Shown: positions 38,328 to 48,645 of the stretch, piece by piece
How the letters are laid out: every line of letters begins with the position of its first letter
Position numbering within the stretch: position 1 is the first letter of the stretch
DNA from: JBKQVT01 sp963727245
Lineage (GTDB): Bacteria > Planctomycetota > Planctomycetia > Pirellulales > Thermoguttaceae
NCBI GenBank assembly: GCA_963727245.1
Contig: CAVSFO010000009.1
Span: 62,001-126,000, forward strand
Length of the DNA: 64,000 nt
Direction of reading: 5' to 3'
Translations under genes and position numbers: made by a program
Notes under the pieces: model-generated
Seen by the model: only the letters and a program-made list of their open reading frames with translations
Databases searched by the model: none
Told to the model about the DNA's origin: nothing

Positions 38328-38728
38328 TCCCCGGCTGCTTCGCCCCCGGGGTGATGACGTTCGAGCAGTTTGCCGAGACGGTGCTGCGGCAAACGCCGGA
38401 GCCCGTCCGACCCATCAGCCCCTTCATGAAGCACCACCTCATCCGGCAGCTCATCGACGAGGCGCGCACCGCCGGAGGGTTGCCATACTTCGCCAGCATC
38501 GCGTCCACGGGCGGACTGGTCGAGTTGGTGGGCGAACTGATCGGCGAGTTGAAGCGGCTGGAGGTCTGGCCCGAGGATTTCCAGCGCGCCTGTGCCGCCC
38601 GCGGCATGACGCCCAAGGACCGCGAGCTGCTGGACCTCTATCAGGCGTATCAGCAGCGGCTGGGCGAGCATCAGCTCTACGACGCCGAGGGGCGGTTCTG
38701 GTCGGCGCGATGGGCTGAAGCGGAACAC

Positions 38729-38958
38729 GAGCCCCGGGCGTGAGCCCGGGGATAACGTCGCCCCGCCGCTGGGGCCGGGGCCAACTCCAACGAGCCCCGG
38801 GCGTGAGCCCGGGGATAACGTTGCCCCGCCGCTGGGGCCGGGGCCAACTCCAACGAGCCCCGGGCGTGAGCCCGGGGATAACGTTGCCCCGCCGCTGGGG
38901 CCGGGGCCACCAAAGGGGACAGTCCCATTTTCGTCGAACGAAAATCGGGACAGTCCCC
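38729..38958. repeat. composite cassette inside addB (2): three tandem C units plus B
   Basis: Three family C units start at 38729, 38792 and 38855 (63-bp period, a multiple of three), followed by a B palindrome at 38915-38958. In the frame of the downstream part of addB the whole block is open and repeats TSPGREPGDNVAPPLGPGP, ending KGTVPFSSNENRDSP. In the frame reaching it from upstream, the first unit gives a TGA at 38741, so an indel near 38710-38728 must be assumed. Confidence 0.9.
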
Positions 38959-39190
38959 GGGTTGCGCCCCGTCTGGTCGTGGCCGACGGGTTCACCGATT
39001 TCACCCGCACCCAGCACGAGATCCTCGACATTCTTGCCGGTCGGGCGGAGGAGATCTACATCACGCTGCCGTTGGACGGCTCCGGGCGGGAATTTTTCGA
39101 CAAGCCGCGCAGCACGCTGGCCGAGCTTCGCCGCCGACAGCCGGCCCTGACCGTGGAGGAATTTTTTCGGACAGAACCGCCGGAAGCTGA

Positions 39191-39304
39191 AAGCACTGGC
39201 AGAGCCAGTGGCACACGGCAAAGCACTGGCGAAGCCAGTGGCACACGGCAAAGCACTGGCAGAGCCAGTGGCACACGGCAAAGCACTGGCGAAGCCAGTG
39301 GCAC
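39191..39304. repeat. four tandem family D units inside addB
   Basis: The 30-bp unit aagcactggcagagccagtg + gcacacggca is repeated almost four times, alternating cagag and cgaag. Because 30 is a multiple of three it is translated as a regular decapeptide series (STGRASGTRQ, STGEASGTRQ) between FFRTEPPEAE and EPPAWPAMAHLE. Confidence 0.95.
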
Positions 39305-39850
39305 AGAGCCTCCGGCCTGGCCGGCCATGGCGCACCTGGAGCGGGGGCTTTTCGGCAATCCCCGCCAGGCCCAGCCGGCCGCCGACACCGGGGGCCTGGA
39401 GATCCTGGGGGCGGCCAGCGCGGCAGGCGAGATCGAGATGATCGCAGAGCGGATCAAGCGGCTGCTGGTCGAGGGGGATGCGGCGGCGGGCTTCCCGACG
39501 GTCCGGCCCGGAGAGATCGCCCTGGTCTTTCGCCATCCGCAGGACGCCGGCGCGGTGTTGGGCGAGGTCATGGCCGCCTACGGCATTCCGGTGGCGCTGG
39601 AGTTGGGCCAGCCGCTGGCCCGCGGGCCGGCGGCGGTGGCGCTGCTGAGGCTTTTGCAATTGCAGGCGGACGATTGGCCGCTGGAGGCGTTGCTGGCGTT
39701 GTTGGGCAGCAATTATTTTCACCCCGACTGGCCAGAGTGGCTCGGCGGCGCGGCCCGTGGGGCGGTGGATCGGGCGATTCGCCATTGGCAGATTCCCCGC
39801 GGCCGCCGGGCCTTGCTGGCGCGGCTGCGCGCCACCACGAGCGCCGACAC

Positions 39851-40017
39851 GAGCCCCGGGCGTGAGCCCGGGGATAACGTGGCGCCGCCTCTTGCGCATC
39901 CCGAGCAAGAAACGAGCCCCGGGCGTGAGCCCGGGGATAACGCTGCCCCGCCCCCGGGGCTGGGGCCACCAAAGGGGACAGTCCCATTTTCGTCGAACGA
40001 AAATCGGGACAGTCCCC
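39851..40017. repeat. composite cassette inside addB (3): two C units plus B
   Basis: Family C units at 39851 and 39914 (63-bp spacing) and a B palindrome at 39974-40017, followed by a stray gacagtcccc. It is open in the addB frame and again reads TSPGREPGDN ... PKGTVPFSSNENRDSP, just before AVLERLAAALDELP. Confidence 0.9.
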
Positions 40018-40840
40018 AGAGTGATTGCGACAGTCCCCGGGCCGTGCTGGAGCGATTGGCGGCCGCCTTGGATGAATTGCCCCAACGGGCGACCCTGGCC
40101 GGCTGGGGCCAGGCCTGGCAGCGGCTGGCCCGGCAGACTGGCCTGTTGGCTGCCGCCGCCGGCGACGAGGCCGTCTGGGACTGCTTGCAAGCCGTCTTGC
40201 GGGAAGGCGACCTGCTGGACCGCTGGCTGGGCCGCGACGCCGCCGAGTTGGACCGTGCCGAAGCCCTGGCGGCCCTGGCGGATATCCTGGCCAGCGTGCG
40301 GCTGCGGCCGGAACCCGACGACGGCGGCCGCGTGCGGGTCCTCTCGGCGGCCAGCGTGCCGCTCTCTGCGGGTGCCCTATTTGTTTCTGGCCGGTCTGGG
40401 CGAGAAGAGCTTCCCCTCGCCGCAGCGCGAGGACCGCCTCTACAGCGAGGCCGAGTACCAGCGGCTGATCGCCGAAGGGCTGCCGCTGCCGGTGCGCGCC
40501 CAGCGGAGCAGCGAGGAGATGCTGCTGTTTTACGAGGCCGTCACCCGGGCGACGCGGCGGCTGTGGTTGAGCTATCCGGCCTTGGACCCGCGGGGTCAGC
40601 CGCTGCTGCCCAGCCCTTACTTGCTGGAAGTCGAGGGGGCCTGCGGCCAGGGGCGGATCGCGCGGACGGTGCGGACCGATCTCAGCCCGGTGCCGGTCGG
40701 CGAGGAGCCCTGTTCGGCCGCCGAGTTCCGCGTCAAGGCGGTGGCCGCCGCCTTGGCCTTGGAAGGGGACGTGACGCTGCTGGCCGGGCTTTTGCAGACG
40801 GCTTCCGCGGCGCAAGGGGTGACGCCGGGGGCGGCGCAAG

Positions 40841-40902
40841 GGGGACAGTCCCATTTTCGTCCAACGAAAATCGGGACAGTCCCCAAAATCGGGACAGTCC
40901 CC
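40841..40902. repeat. family B repeat with partial duplication inside addB (4)
   Basis: A B palindrome whose right end (aaaatcgggacagtcccc) is repeated in tandem. It is translated in a different phase from the other addB copies, as GGQSHFRPTKIGTVP followed by KIGTVP, between VTPGAAQ and AAENVVAGLPHVRLRQ. Confidence 0.9.
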
Positions 40903-41987
40903 GCGGCGGAGAACGTCGTGGCCGGCTTGCCGCACGTCCGGCTGCGGCAAGACCGCGAGCGCTTCGGTCCCGCGGACGGGATGCTGGCCGGCGCGGCGGC
41001 GCGGCGGCAGTTGGCGGCCGATTTCTCACCCCGGCGGGTCTACAGCGCCACGGAACTGGAGCAGTATGCCACTTGTCCGTTCCGCTATTTCCTCGCCAGG
41101 GTGCTGCACGCCCGGGAGGTCGAGGAGCTGGCCCTGGAAGTCGATTACTTGGAGCGGGGCCGGCTGGCGCATGCCCTGATGGCGGCCTTGCATCGCCGGT
41201 TAAACGAGCGCGGCGGCGGCCCCGTCTCGCCGGCCGCCCTGGAGCCGGACGACTATCAACGCCTGGCGGCCGAGACGCTCGCCGAGGTCCTGCCCGCCCC
41301 CGGCGGCGACCCGGTGCGGGACGCCTTGCGTGAAGTGGACCGCCGGCTGCTGGTGCAGTGGTTGGCCGATTATCGCCAGCAGCACGCGCGATATGATGCC
41401 CTCTGGCAGGATTGCCAATCGCCCTTGGCGCCGGCGTATTTCGAGGTCTCCTTCGGTCAAGCGACGCGCGGCGCGCCGCCCCCCTCGACCGCCGAACCGC
41501 TGCAACTGGAGTACCGCGGCGAGGCGATCCGCCTGGCCGGCCGCATCGACCGCATCGACACCGGCCGCGTGGCCGGCGAGCTGGTGTTCAACGTGCTCGA
41601 CTACAAGACGGGCGAGGCGGTGCGGTTCAGCGTCGAGGCGGTCCAGCGCGGGCTGGCCCTGCAACTGCCGCTGTACGCCATGGCCGTGGTGGAAGTGGTT
41701 TTCAGCGATCGCGATTGCGTCCCCTGGCAGGCCGGCTACTGGTACCTGGCCGACAACGGCTTTCGACCCAAGCAGGCGTTGCGGATGTACCATGCGGCCG
41801 CCGGCAGCCTGGAGCCGGAAGAGACGTGGGAGGCGATGCGGGGGTCGATGGCGCGGACGGTCGCCGGGCTGGTCCGCGGCATGAGGGAAGGGCAGTTTCC
41901 CGTCTCCAGCAGCGATGCCCATTGCACCGGCTTCTGCCCCTATGCGGCCGTCTGCCGCATCGACCAGGTCCGTTCCTTGGAGAAGAC

Positions 41988-44900
41988 ATGGCAGCCGCCC
42001 ATCGACGAGCATTGACCGACGAGCAACAGCGGGCCCTCGGCGCGCGGGGCGTCTCCGTGGCCCTCTCGGCCGGGGCCGGCTGCGGCAAGACCTTCGTGCT
42101 GACCGAGCGATTCCTCCGCGCCCTGCGCCCGAGCGGCCAGGCGGCGAGCGCCCCCGGCTGGAGCAGTTGACGGCCATTACGTTTACCGAGCGGGCGGCGC
42201 GGGAAATGCGCAACCGCATCCGCGCCGCCTGCATGGAACGGCTCATCGACGCCCCCGAATCCGAGGTCGAGCACTGGCTCGGGCTGGTCCGCGACCTGGA
42301 CGCGGCGCGGATCAGCACGATCCATTCCTTCTGCGGCTCGTTGCTGCGGGCCCACGCCGTCGAGGCCGGCATCGATCCCTGCTTCCGCGTCCTCGACCAG
42401 CCGCAAGCCGACACGCTCCTCTACGAGCTGACCGACCGCGAACTGCGCCGCCGCCTGGCCGAGCGCGAGGAGTTCGTGCTCGACCTGGTCGTGCAATTCG
42501 GGCTGGGCGGCCTGCGCGAGATGGTCCGCCAACTGCTGGCGCGGCGGCAGGAAATCGACTGGCCGCAATGGCGGGTGGAAACCCCCGCCGGCCTGGCGGC
42601 CCGCTGGGAAACCTACTGGCGCAACGACACGCTGCCGCGGGCCGCCCAACGGATCGCCCGCCTGCCGGCCGCCGCAACGATCCTACGCATCCTCCGCGAC
42701 AGCCCGCCGTCGCATCCGCTGATGCGGGAGCGGGCCGCGGTCTTGCTGGAATTATTGCCAGCACTGGATAAACTCGCGCGATCGGGCGAGGAAAAAGGGG
42801 ACAGTCCCCATTTGTGCGAAGCACCCTCCGGGCGGGCACCGGCCGAAGGCTGGTCACGGCAAATGGGGACTGTCCCCTTTTTCCAACGCCTGGCGGCGAT
42901 CCGCGAAAACGCCCGGGTGCAAGGCGGCGGCGGCAAAAAGGCCTGGCCCAGCGATGCTGTCTACGAAGCGTTCCGCACCGCCGCCGAGCAACTCCGCGAG
43001 GAAGTGAAGGAGGTCGAGAGCCGGGCGGCCTTCGAGCCCGAGGCCGCCCACGGCGTGGCCGAGACGGGCCTGCGGCTGCTGGCGGTGGCCGACGGCGTGG
43101 CGGCGGCCTATCACGAGGAGAAGCGGCTACTGGCGGCGATGGACTTTACCGACTTGCTGACCGCCGCGCGGGACCTCTTGACCGGGCCGCAGGGGGACGA
43201 GCTGCGGAAGCGGCTGGCCGCGCAGACCAGGCTGCTGCTGGTCGATGAATTCCAGGACACCGATCCGCTGCAAGTGGCGCTGGTCAAGGCCCTGTGCGAC
43301 GGCCGCTTCACCGACGGCAAGCTCTTCTTCGTGGGCGACAAGAAGCAGTCGATCTATCGTTTCCGCGGCGCCGACCCGCACGTCTTCCGGCAGCTCCGCC
43401 AGGAGATTCCCGCCGCCGGCCGGCTGCCGCTGTCGCTGAACTTTCGCAGCCAGCCGGCCGTGCTGGAATTTGTCAACGCCCTGTTCGCCGAGGAGTTCGG
43501 TGGAACAGACAACGACGCGGGCGAGGGATACGAGCCGCTGCGGGCCTTCCGCACGCAGGTCGGCCCCCGGCCGGCCGTCGAGTTCCTCTGGGCCGTCGAG
43601 CCGGAAGAGGAAGCGGCCGGCGCCGGCGAGGATGCGGCGCCCGAAATTCCCGCGTCCGAGCGGCAGCGGCGGCTCGAAGCCGACTGGATCGCCCGGCGGC
43701 TCCGCGCCATGTTGGACTCGGGCGAGAAAATTGTGTGGGAGAAACCCGAGGACGGGCAGGAAGCGGCCGCCCGCGCCGTGAGGCCCGGCGACATCGCCCT
43801 CTTGTTTGCGCCCTGACCGACGTGGCGTACTATGAGGAGGCCCTGCGGCGCTGGGGAATCGACTATTACCTGGTCGGCGGCTATGCCTTTTATGCCCAAC
43901 AGGAGATCTACGACGTGGTGAGCCTGCTGCGGTCGCTGGTCAATCCGGACGACGAGGTGAGCCTGATCGGGGCCTTGCGGAGCCCGCTGTTCTCGCTGTC
44001 GGACGAGACGCTGTTCTGGCTGGCGCGTCATCCGGAGGGTTTGTCGGCAGGGCTGCTGGCCGAGGAATTGCCGGCCGAGTTGGGTGCGGAGCAGGCCCAA
44101 CGCGTGGAGTTCGCCGCCGCGACGCTGACCGCCCTGCGGGCGATGAAGGACCGCGTGCCCATCGCCCGGTTGTTCGAGGAGGCGTTGGCGCGGACCGGGT
44201 ATGACGCCGTGCTGCTGGCCGAATTCCTCGGCCAACGGAAATTGGCCAACCTGCGGAAGCTCGTCGACCAGGCGCGGAGCTTCGACCAGTCGGGCATCTT
44301 CACGCTGGACGACTTCATCACGCAGCTTTCGCAGTTCATCGCCCGACAGCCCGACGAGCCGCTGGCCGCGACCCACCCGGAGACGGTCGACGTGGTGCGG
44401 CTGATGAGCGTCCATCAAGCCAAGGGGCTGGAGTTTCCGGTGGTCGTGGTTCCCGACCTGGACCGCACGCGCCGCGGTCCGATGAGCCGCGTGGCCTTCA
44501 CGCCGCAACTGGGGCCCATGCTCAAGGACCCTCGCGGCGAGGTCGTCAGCGGCTACGATCTGTTCCGGCTGACCGAGAGCGACCAGGAGCAGGCCGAGTT
44601 GGTGCGGCTGCTCTACGTGGCCACAACCCGCGCTGCCGATTACCTGATCCTCTCGTCCGGGTTGCCGGAGTTGGGATCGGCCCGGGGTCCGTGGACCGAG
44701 CTTTTGTACCGGCATTTCGATCCCATAAGCGGTCGGCCGCGCAACGACTCCGCCGGTGACGCGGGGGCGGTGAAAGTGACGACCGCGGCGCCGCCGGTGG
44801 CTGCAAAGCCCGTGGAGAAATCGCCGCGGCGCAACCTCGAGCGGCTGCTGGAGCAGGCCCGCGAGATGGCGGCCGCCGGCCAAGGCCGCGTGCCCAAGTA

Positions 44901-45605
44901 CCTGGCGGCCGTGCCGCCCGATCCGGCCGGCCGGCGGCAGTTTTCTTTTTGCGCCTAAGCGGCGGGCTGCACCCCCGCGGGGCGGCCACTGCGGCGGCTG
45001 GGCGGCGGCGAGGGCGACGACGACGCGGGCCAGCCGCCGCCGTTGGATCCGCTCGGGCTGGGTACGCTGGTCCACGCCGTGCTGGCGGAGATCGATCTGG
45101 CGCGGCCCGACGAGTTGCCGGCCTTGGTCCAGCGTCATGCCCTGCGGCACCTTGCCGACGCTGCCGGAGGGCTCGACGAGCCGATCGAGATGATCGGGCG
45201 GTTCTTGGCCTCCCCGCGCGGCGCGGCCCTGGCCGCGGCGGCCGAGATGCACAGGGAACTGGAGTTCCTCTTGGCCTGGCCGACCGGCGGGGACCCGGCC
45301 GGACAATGCCTGCAAGGCTTTATCGACTGCCTCTATCGCGACGCCGCCGGCGGCTGGCACGTGATCGACTACAAGACCAACCGCGTGGCCGCCGGGCAGT
45401 TGGCGGCCGCGGCCGCCGACTACGAGATGCAGATGCTCGTCTACGGCATGGCGGTGGAGCGGATCCTGGGCCGTGCGCCGAGGAACTGACGCTCTGCTTT
45501 CTCCGTCCGGGGCTGGAATACCGCTTCCCCTGGGACGCTACGACGCGGCAGCGCGTGACGGCGTTGGTGGAGCAGGCCATCGCCGCCTTGTGCGGCGGGA
45601 CGTAA
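41988..45605 (+). pseudogene. addA: AddA-like UvrD-family helicase/nuclease subunit, several frameshifts
   Basis: Starts MAAAHRRALTDEQQRALGAR (ATG at 41988, 28 nt inside addB). Helicase motifs in order: ALSAGAGCGKTFVLTERFL (Walker A), LTAITFTERAAREMRNRIR (Ia), DAARISTIHSFCGSLLRAHA, LLLVDEFQDTDPLQVALVKA (Walker B), LFFVGDKKQSIYRFRGADPH (III), LPLSLNFRSQPAVLEFVNA (IV), VDVVRLMSVHQAKGLEFPVV (V) and LVRLLYVATTRAADYLIL (VI). The C-terminal nuclease has FIDCLYRD and WHVIDYKTNR. Frame changes occur near 42150, 43810, 44955, 44985 and 45478; the end is the TAA at 45603. A repeat at 42792-42882 is translated in frame. Every motif is present, so the protein is probably functional in the organism and broken by indel errors. 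Confidence 0.85.
42792..42882. repeat. palindromic repeat inside addA
   Basis: Outer arms aaaaaggggacagtccccat / atggggactgtcccctttt pair perfectly, and the ~50-nt loop contains a gggcaccggccgaaggctgg element like that at 53741-53793. It is open in the addA frame and reads KGDSPHLCEAPSG ... SRQMGTVPFFQRL. Confidence 0.9.
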
Positions 45606-46042
45606 TATCCGGCAAACCAGGCAAAGTTTGCGCCGCTTGCCGCCGCCGCGTAGCCCGCATTGCTCACCAACATGTAGGGTGGGACAAGGTTGCGCAACCT
45701 CCGGTGGGTCTTTGCAAACCGCATCTCGCTTAAGTTCCAGGTTACGGGGAAATCAACGCCCAGCAAGCGACCGAAGTCCCACCGGGCGTGCGGTTTGCTC
45801 GACCCACCCTACACGCTACGCGCGGCTTAGCGACGGAAACCAGCCGGCGGTCTTTACGATAAATCCGTTAGGGTCAATGTTCTCCCCTGGGACAGCCGAA
45901 GTTTGATTAGGGGCTTAGTGTGGTTTTACAGCCGCTTTGAGCAGCGCAGCCGCTACGTACCCCACCTGGAACTAGCATCGCCAGTTCGGCAGTCCTTTGC
46001 AGCCGCAGTGTGGCACGGATGACACACGCCAGTGTACGACGC
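45606..46042. other. intergenic region with a long-loop family A variant
   Basis: 437 bp. Bases 45674-45812 begin gtagggtgggacaagg and end ttgctcgacccaccctac, i.e. family A termini separated by ~110 nt. Inner arms (cctccggtgggtctttg, gtcccaccgggcgtgcgg) show partial pairing. The remainder (45813-46042) should hold the TonB receptor promoter; none is obvious. Confidence 0.6.
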
Positions 46043-48483
46043 ATGAGCCGGTACGGGCGCCCGCTGCTCGCGCTGAGCCTGGGGCTCTGTCTTTGCTGTG
46101 CCAGCTTGTCTCGAGCGGGAGACACGGCCACGCCGGCCATTGCGGCCGCAGACGCCACCCCGGCGCCTTCCGCCACCCCGGCGACGTCCACCACTTCGGC
46201 CGCGCCGCCGGCGGCCGCGCCATCGCTGGATCAACTCCTCGACATGGCCGACAAGGACCCCGGCAAATTGTCGCAATTGAGCGTGCAGCCCCAGAGCAGC
46301 GATCAGAGCAATGCCACCGGCGCGCCCTCCAACGCCCTGAATGCCGCGCAGACCGATTTCTCTGAAGCCTCGACCACCGGCGACCTGCTGCGGCAGTTGC
46401 CCAGCGTGTCCGGGCGGCGGACCTCGGGAGTGAGCATCGATCCGCTCATCCGCGGCTACGATTCCGCGCAGCTCAACGGCACCGCCAACGGCGTGACCCA
46501 GTACAAGTCGATCCAGGACGTGGATTCGCTCTTCAGCCAGATCGATCCGGGGAACATCCAGGAGATCAGGACCATCGACGGCCCCTATACTTCGCTGTAT
46601 GGCCCGGGGTTCGCCTTCATCAACGCCGATCTCATCAGCCCGCGGCGCTACGACCAACCGGAGGCGCACAGCGCCACGGTATTCAACTACGGCAGCAACG
46701 GCCAGGAGATCTACGGCCGGGAAAACGTTTGGGCGGGGTCCAACGACTGGGGCGGATTCATCAGCTACGGGATCCGCAGCGGCAACGACTACCATCCCGG
46801 CGGCGACAACTACGATTTCGTCGTGCCCGCCCAGTATCAGCGCTGGGACATGATGACCTCGTTGAGTTTCGACGTGGACCGCTATACCCGCATCGAGTGC
46901 GATCTCCTCCACACCGAGTACAACCACGTGGACCTGCCGGGGGTCATCTACGACCTGAACAACTCGACGAACACGCAGTTCAACGTGCGTTATATTGTTC
47001 AGGGGGACCGGGCCGGGCCGCAGCAATTGCTGGTCCAGGCCTGGCACCAGGAGACTTTCTTCGAGGGCAACTCCTCGCCGTCCACGTTTCAGAGCTTCTA
47101 CTATCCCTTCATTACCTTGCCCGTGGTAGGCGACGGCGGCGGCACTCCCGTCGAATCGTTTGCCCAAGGCCACATGACCTCGACGGGCGTGCGCATCTTG
47201 CGGACCTTCGGCGAGGCGGACCGCACGCAATGGACCGTCGGCGTGGACTATCGGCGCATCGAGCAGCGATACCAGGAGACCGACGTCGACGACACCGGCG
47301 CGGAGGTCTACGAAGGCGATATCTGGGGCGTTCCGGAATCGTCCATGGACGACGCCGGGGTGTTGACCAACCTGGTCGTGCCCGTGAACCAGCGGCTTTC
47401 GCTCACCTTCGGCGGACGGGTCGATTATGCCAAGGCGTCGCTGGACACGAACGATTCGATCGTGACCTATTTCAATCCGGGCACGCCGCCCGAGGACATG
47501 TACTATCAGCCCGGCACCGACCAGCCCGGCTTCACCCTGGGCATGGCCTACTTCATGGCGAACTGGAAGATGAGCGACCGCGACACGCTCAACGTGGGCA
47601 CCGGCTTCGCCATGCGGCCGCCCAGCCTGGCCGAACTCTATAGCGACGAGCCCTATGTCCCCATCGTCGGGTTCGGCAACTCGTTCCTGGAGGGGAACTC
47701 GACCTTGTCGCCGGAGAAGGTCTGGCAGGTCGACCTGGGCATGACCGGCGCCCGCGGCCCCTTCCGCTATGGCGCCCGCGGCTTCTACTCGACCATCTGG
47801 GACTACATCATCCCGGCGCCGGCCTATATTGTCGCCCCGGCGACCTCCACGAACGCTCTGGGGCGGAACTTCAGCTTCTTCCCGGCGGAGTACCGCGAGG
47901 ACCTGGGCACGCCGGCGGAAAACGGCGACACCTGCATGGCCGGCTATCAGCTCACCAACATCAGCGTGGCCACCTTGAGCGGCGGCGACCTGTTCGGCGA
48001 GTTTGAAGTCCGCAAGGGGCTGACGATCTTCGGCTGCATGTCCTATACCCGCGGCGAAAACCTCTCCCGGGTGCAGTTTGTCGACGGGGCCTACAACGGC
48101 ACGGTCAAGGATGGCACGTTCGTTCGCATCCCCGGTTCCGAGCCGCTGCCGGACATCTATCCCTTCAACGGCCGCATCAGCGTGCGGCTGTTCGATCCGG
48201 ACAAGGGGCGGTGGGGTCTGGAGTTCATCGCCCGGCTGGTGAGCCGCCAGGACCAGGTGGCCTATAGCCTTGGCGAATTGCCCACGCCCGGCTTCACGGT
48301 CTACGATTTTCGCGCCTATTATCGCTGGAGCAAGCGGCTGCGATTCAGCCTCTCGTTGGACAACCTCCTCAATCGCGATTATTACGAACCCGGCTCGGTG
48401 GTCATGCTGAATCCGGCGGGGCTTCCGTCGTTTATCCGCGAGCCGGGTTTTACGCGGTCGTGGGCATGGATTACGCGTTCTGA
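46043..48483 (+). CDS. TonB-dependent receptor-like outer-membrane protein (frameshift at extreme 3' end)
   Basis: About 813 residues. The signal peptide is LLALSLGLCLCCASLSRAGD (start ATG 46043; ATG 46019 possible), followed by an Ala/Pro/Thr-rich stretch. The plug domain includes TTGDLLRQLPSVSGRRTSGV, LIRGYDSAQLNGTANG, GNIQEIRTIDGPYTSLYGPG. The barrel has many aromatic alternating strands, the LNVGTGFAMRPPSLAELYSD motif typical of the family, and near the end LDNLLNRDYYEPGSV. As given, the frame runs on to 48559. Moving one base near 48455 restores VVGMDYAF and TGA at 48481-48483, the expected C-terminal aromatic beta-signal, so I set the end there. Probable siderophore, cobalamin, metal or carbohydrate uptake; substrate unknown. 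Confidence 0.8.
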
Positions 48484-48547
48484 GCCGGGCGGGGAGATAA
48501 TCAAGCCGGGAATGCCTCTAGCGGGTTGTGGCATGGCATATTGTCGC

Positions 48548-48591
48548 CATTATGCTTGACATAATGCAGCATTGCGTTATATATTATATAA
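48548..48591 (+). promoter_or_regulatory. palindrome-covered promoter of the toxin-antitoxin operon
   Basis: TTGACA (48556-48561) with TATATA (48578-48583, 16-nt spacer) or TATATT (48580-48585, 18-nt spacer) forms a strong sigma70-type promoter. Two perfect palindromes overlap it: CATTATG-CTTGA-CATAATG (48548-48566) over the -35, and TTATATA-T-TATATAA (48577-48591) over the -10. This fits an operator for the downstream XRE antitoxin. Confidence 0.75.
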
Positions 48592-48645
48592 CAGAGGCGA
48601 CGAGTTGTCCGACGCAAGCCCTGGCAGGCGGCGAAGGGGATCGCA

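Larger units (their letters stand above)
38060..42015 (+). pseudogene. addB: AddB-like helicase/nuclease subunit carrying several palindromic repeat insertions
   Basis: It starts LTVIAGPPQSGKTDRLLGRY (Walker A, GTG at 38060). AddB landmarks follow: GVMTFEQFAETVLRQTPEP, LVELVGELIGELKRLEVWPE, LYDAEGRFWSA, RLVVADGFTDFTRTQHEIL, FLAGLGEKSFPSPQREDRLY, YSATELEQYATCPFRYFLAR, LAGRIDRIDTG, VLDYKTGEAV (PD-(D/E)xK nuclease) and CTGFCPYAAVC. Its Cys, with that of YATCPF, would complete an Fe-S site. Frames used: 38060-38743, 38979-~40370 and ~40370-42015, so only two single-base shifts are needed (near 38715 and 40370). Repeats at 38224, 38729, 39191, 39851 and 40841 are translated in frame. addA overlaps the 3' end by 28 nt. 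Role: double-strand break processing for recombination. Confidence 0.8.

Noticed and set aside
38729..38890. CRISPR-like array
   Set aside because: The units are contiguous 63-bp copies with identical between-palindrome DNA, so there are no unique spacers, and there are no cas genes.
39191..39304. CRISPR-like array
   Set aside because: A 30-bp tandem repeat without spacers, in frame within addB.
38451..40190. 579-codon open frame on the minus strand across addB
   Set aside because: It stays open mainly because the palindromic repeats are stop-free on both strands; the rest is antisense to AddB motifs.
45953..47230. 425-codon open frame on the minus strand opposite the TonB receptor
   Set aside because: Shadow of the receptor; ends in Arg/Gly runs and has no ribosome binding site.
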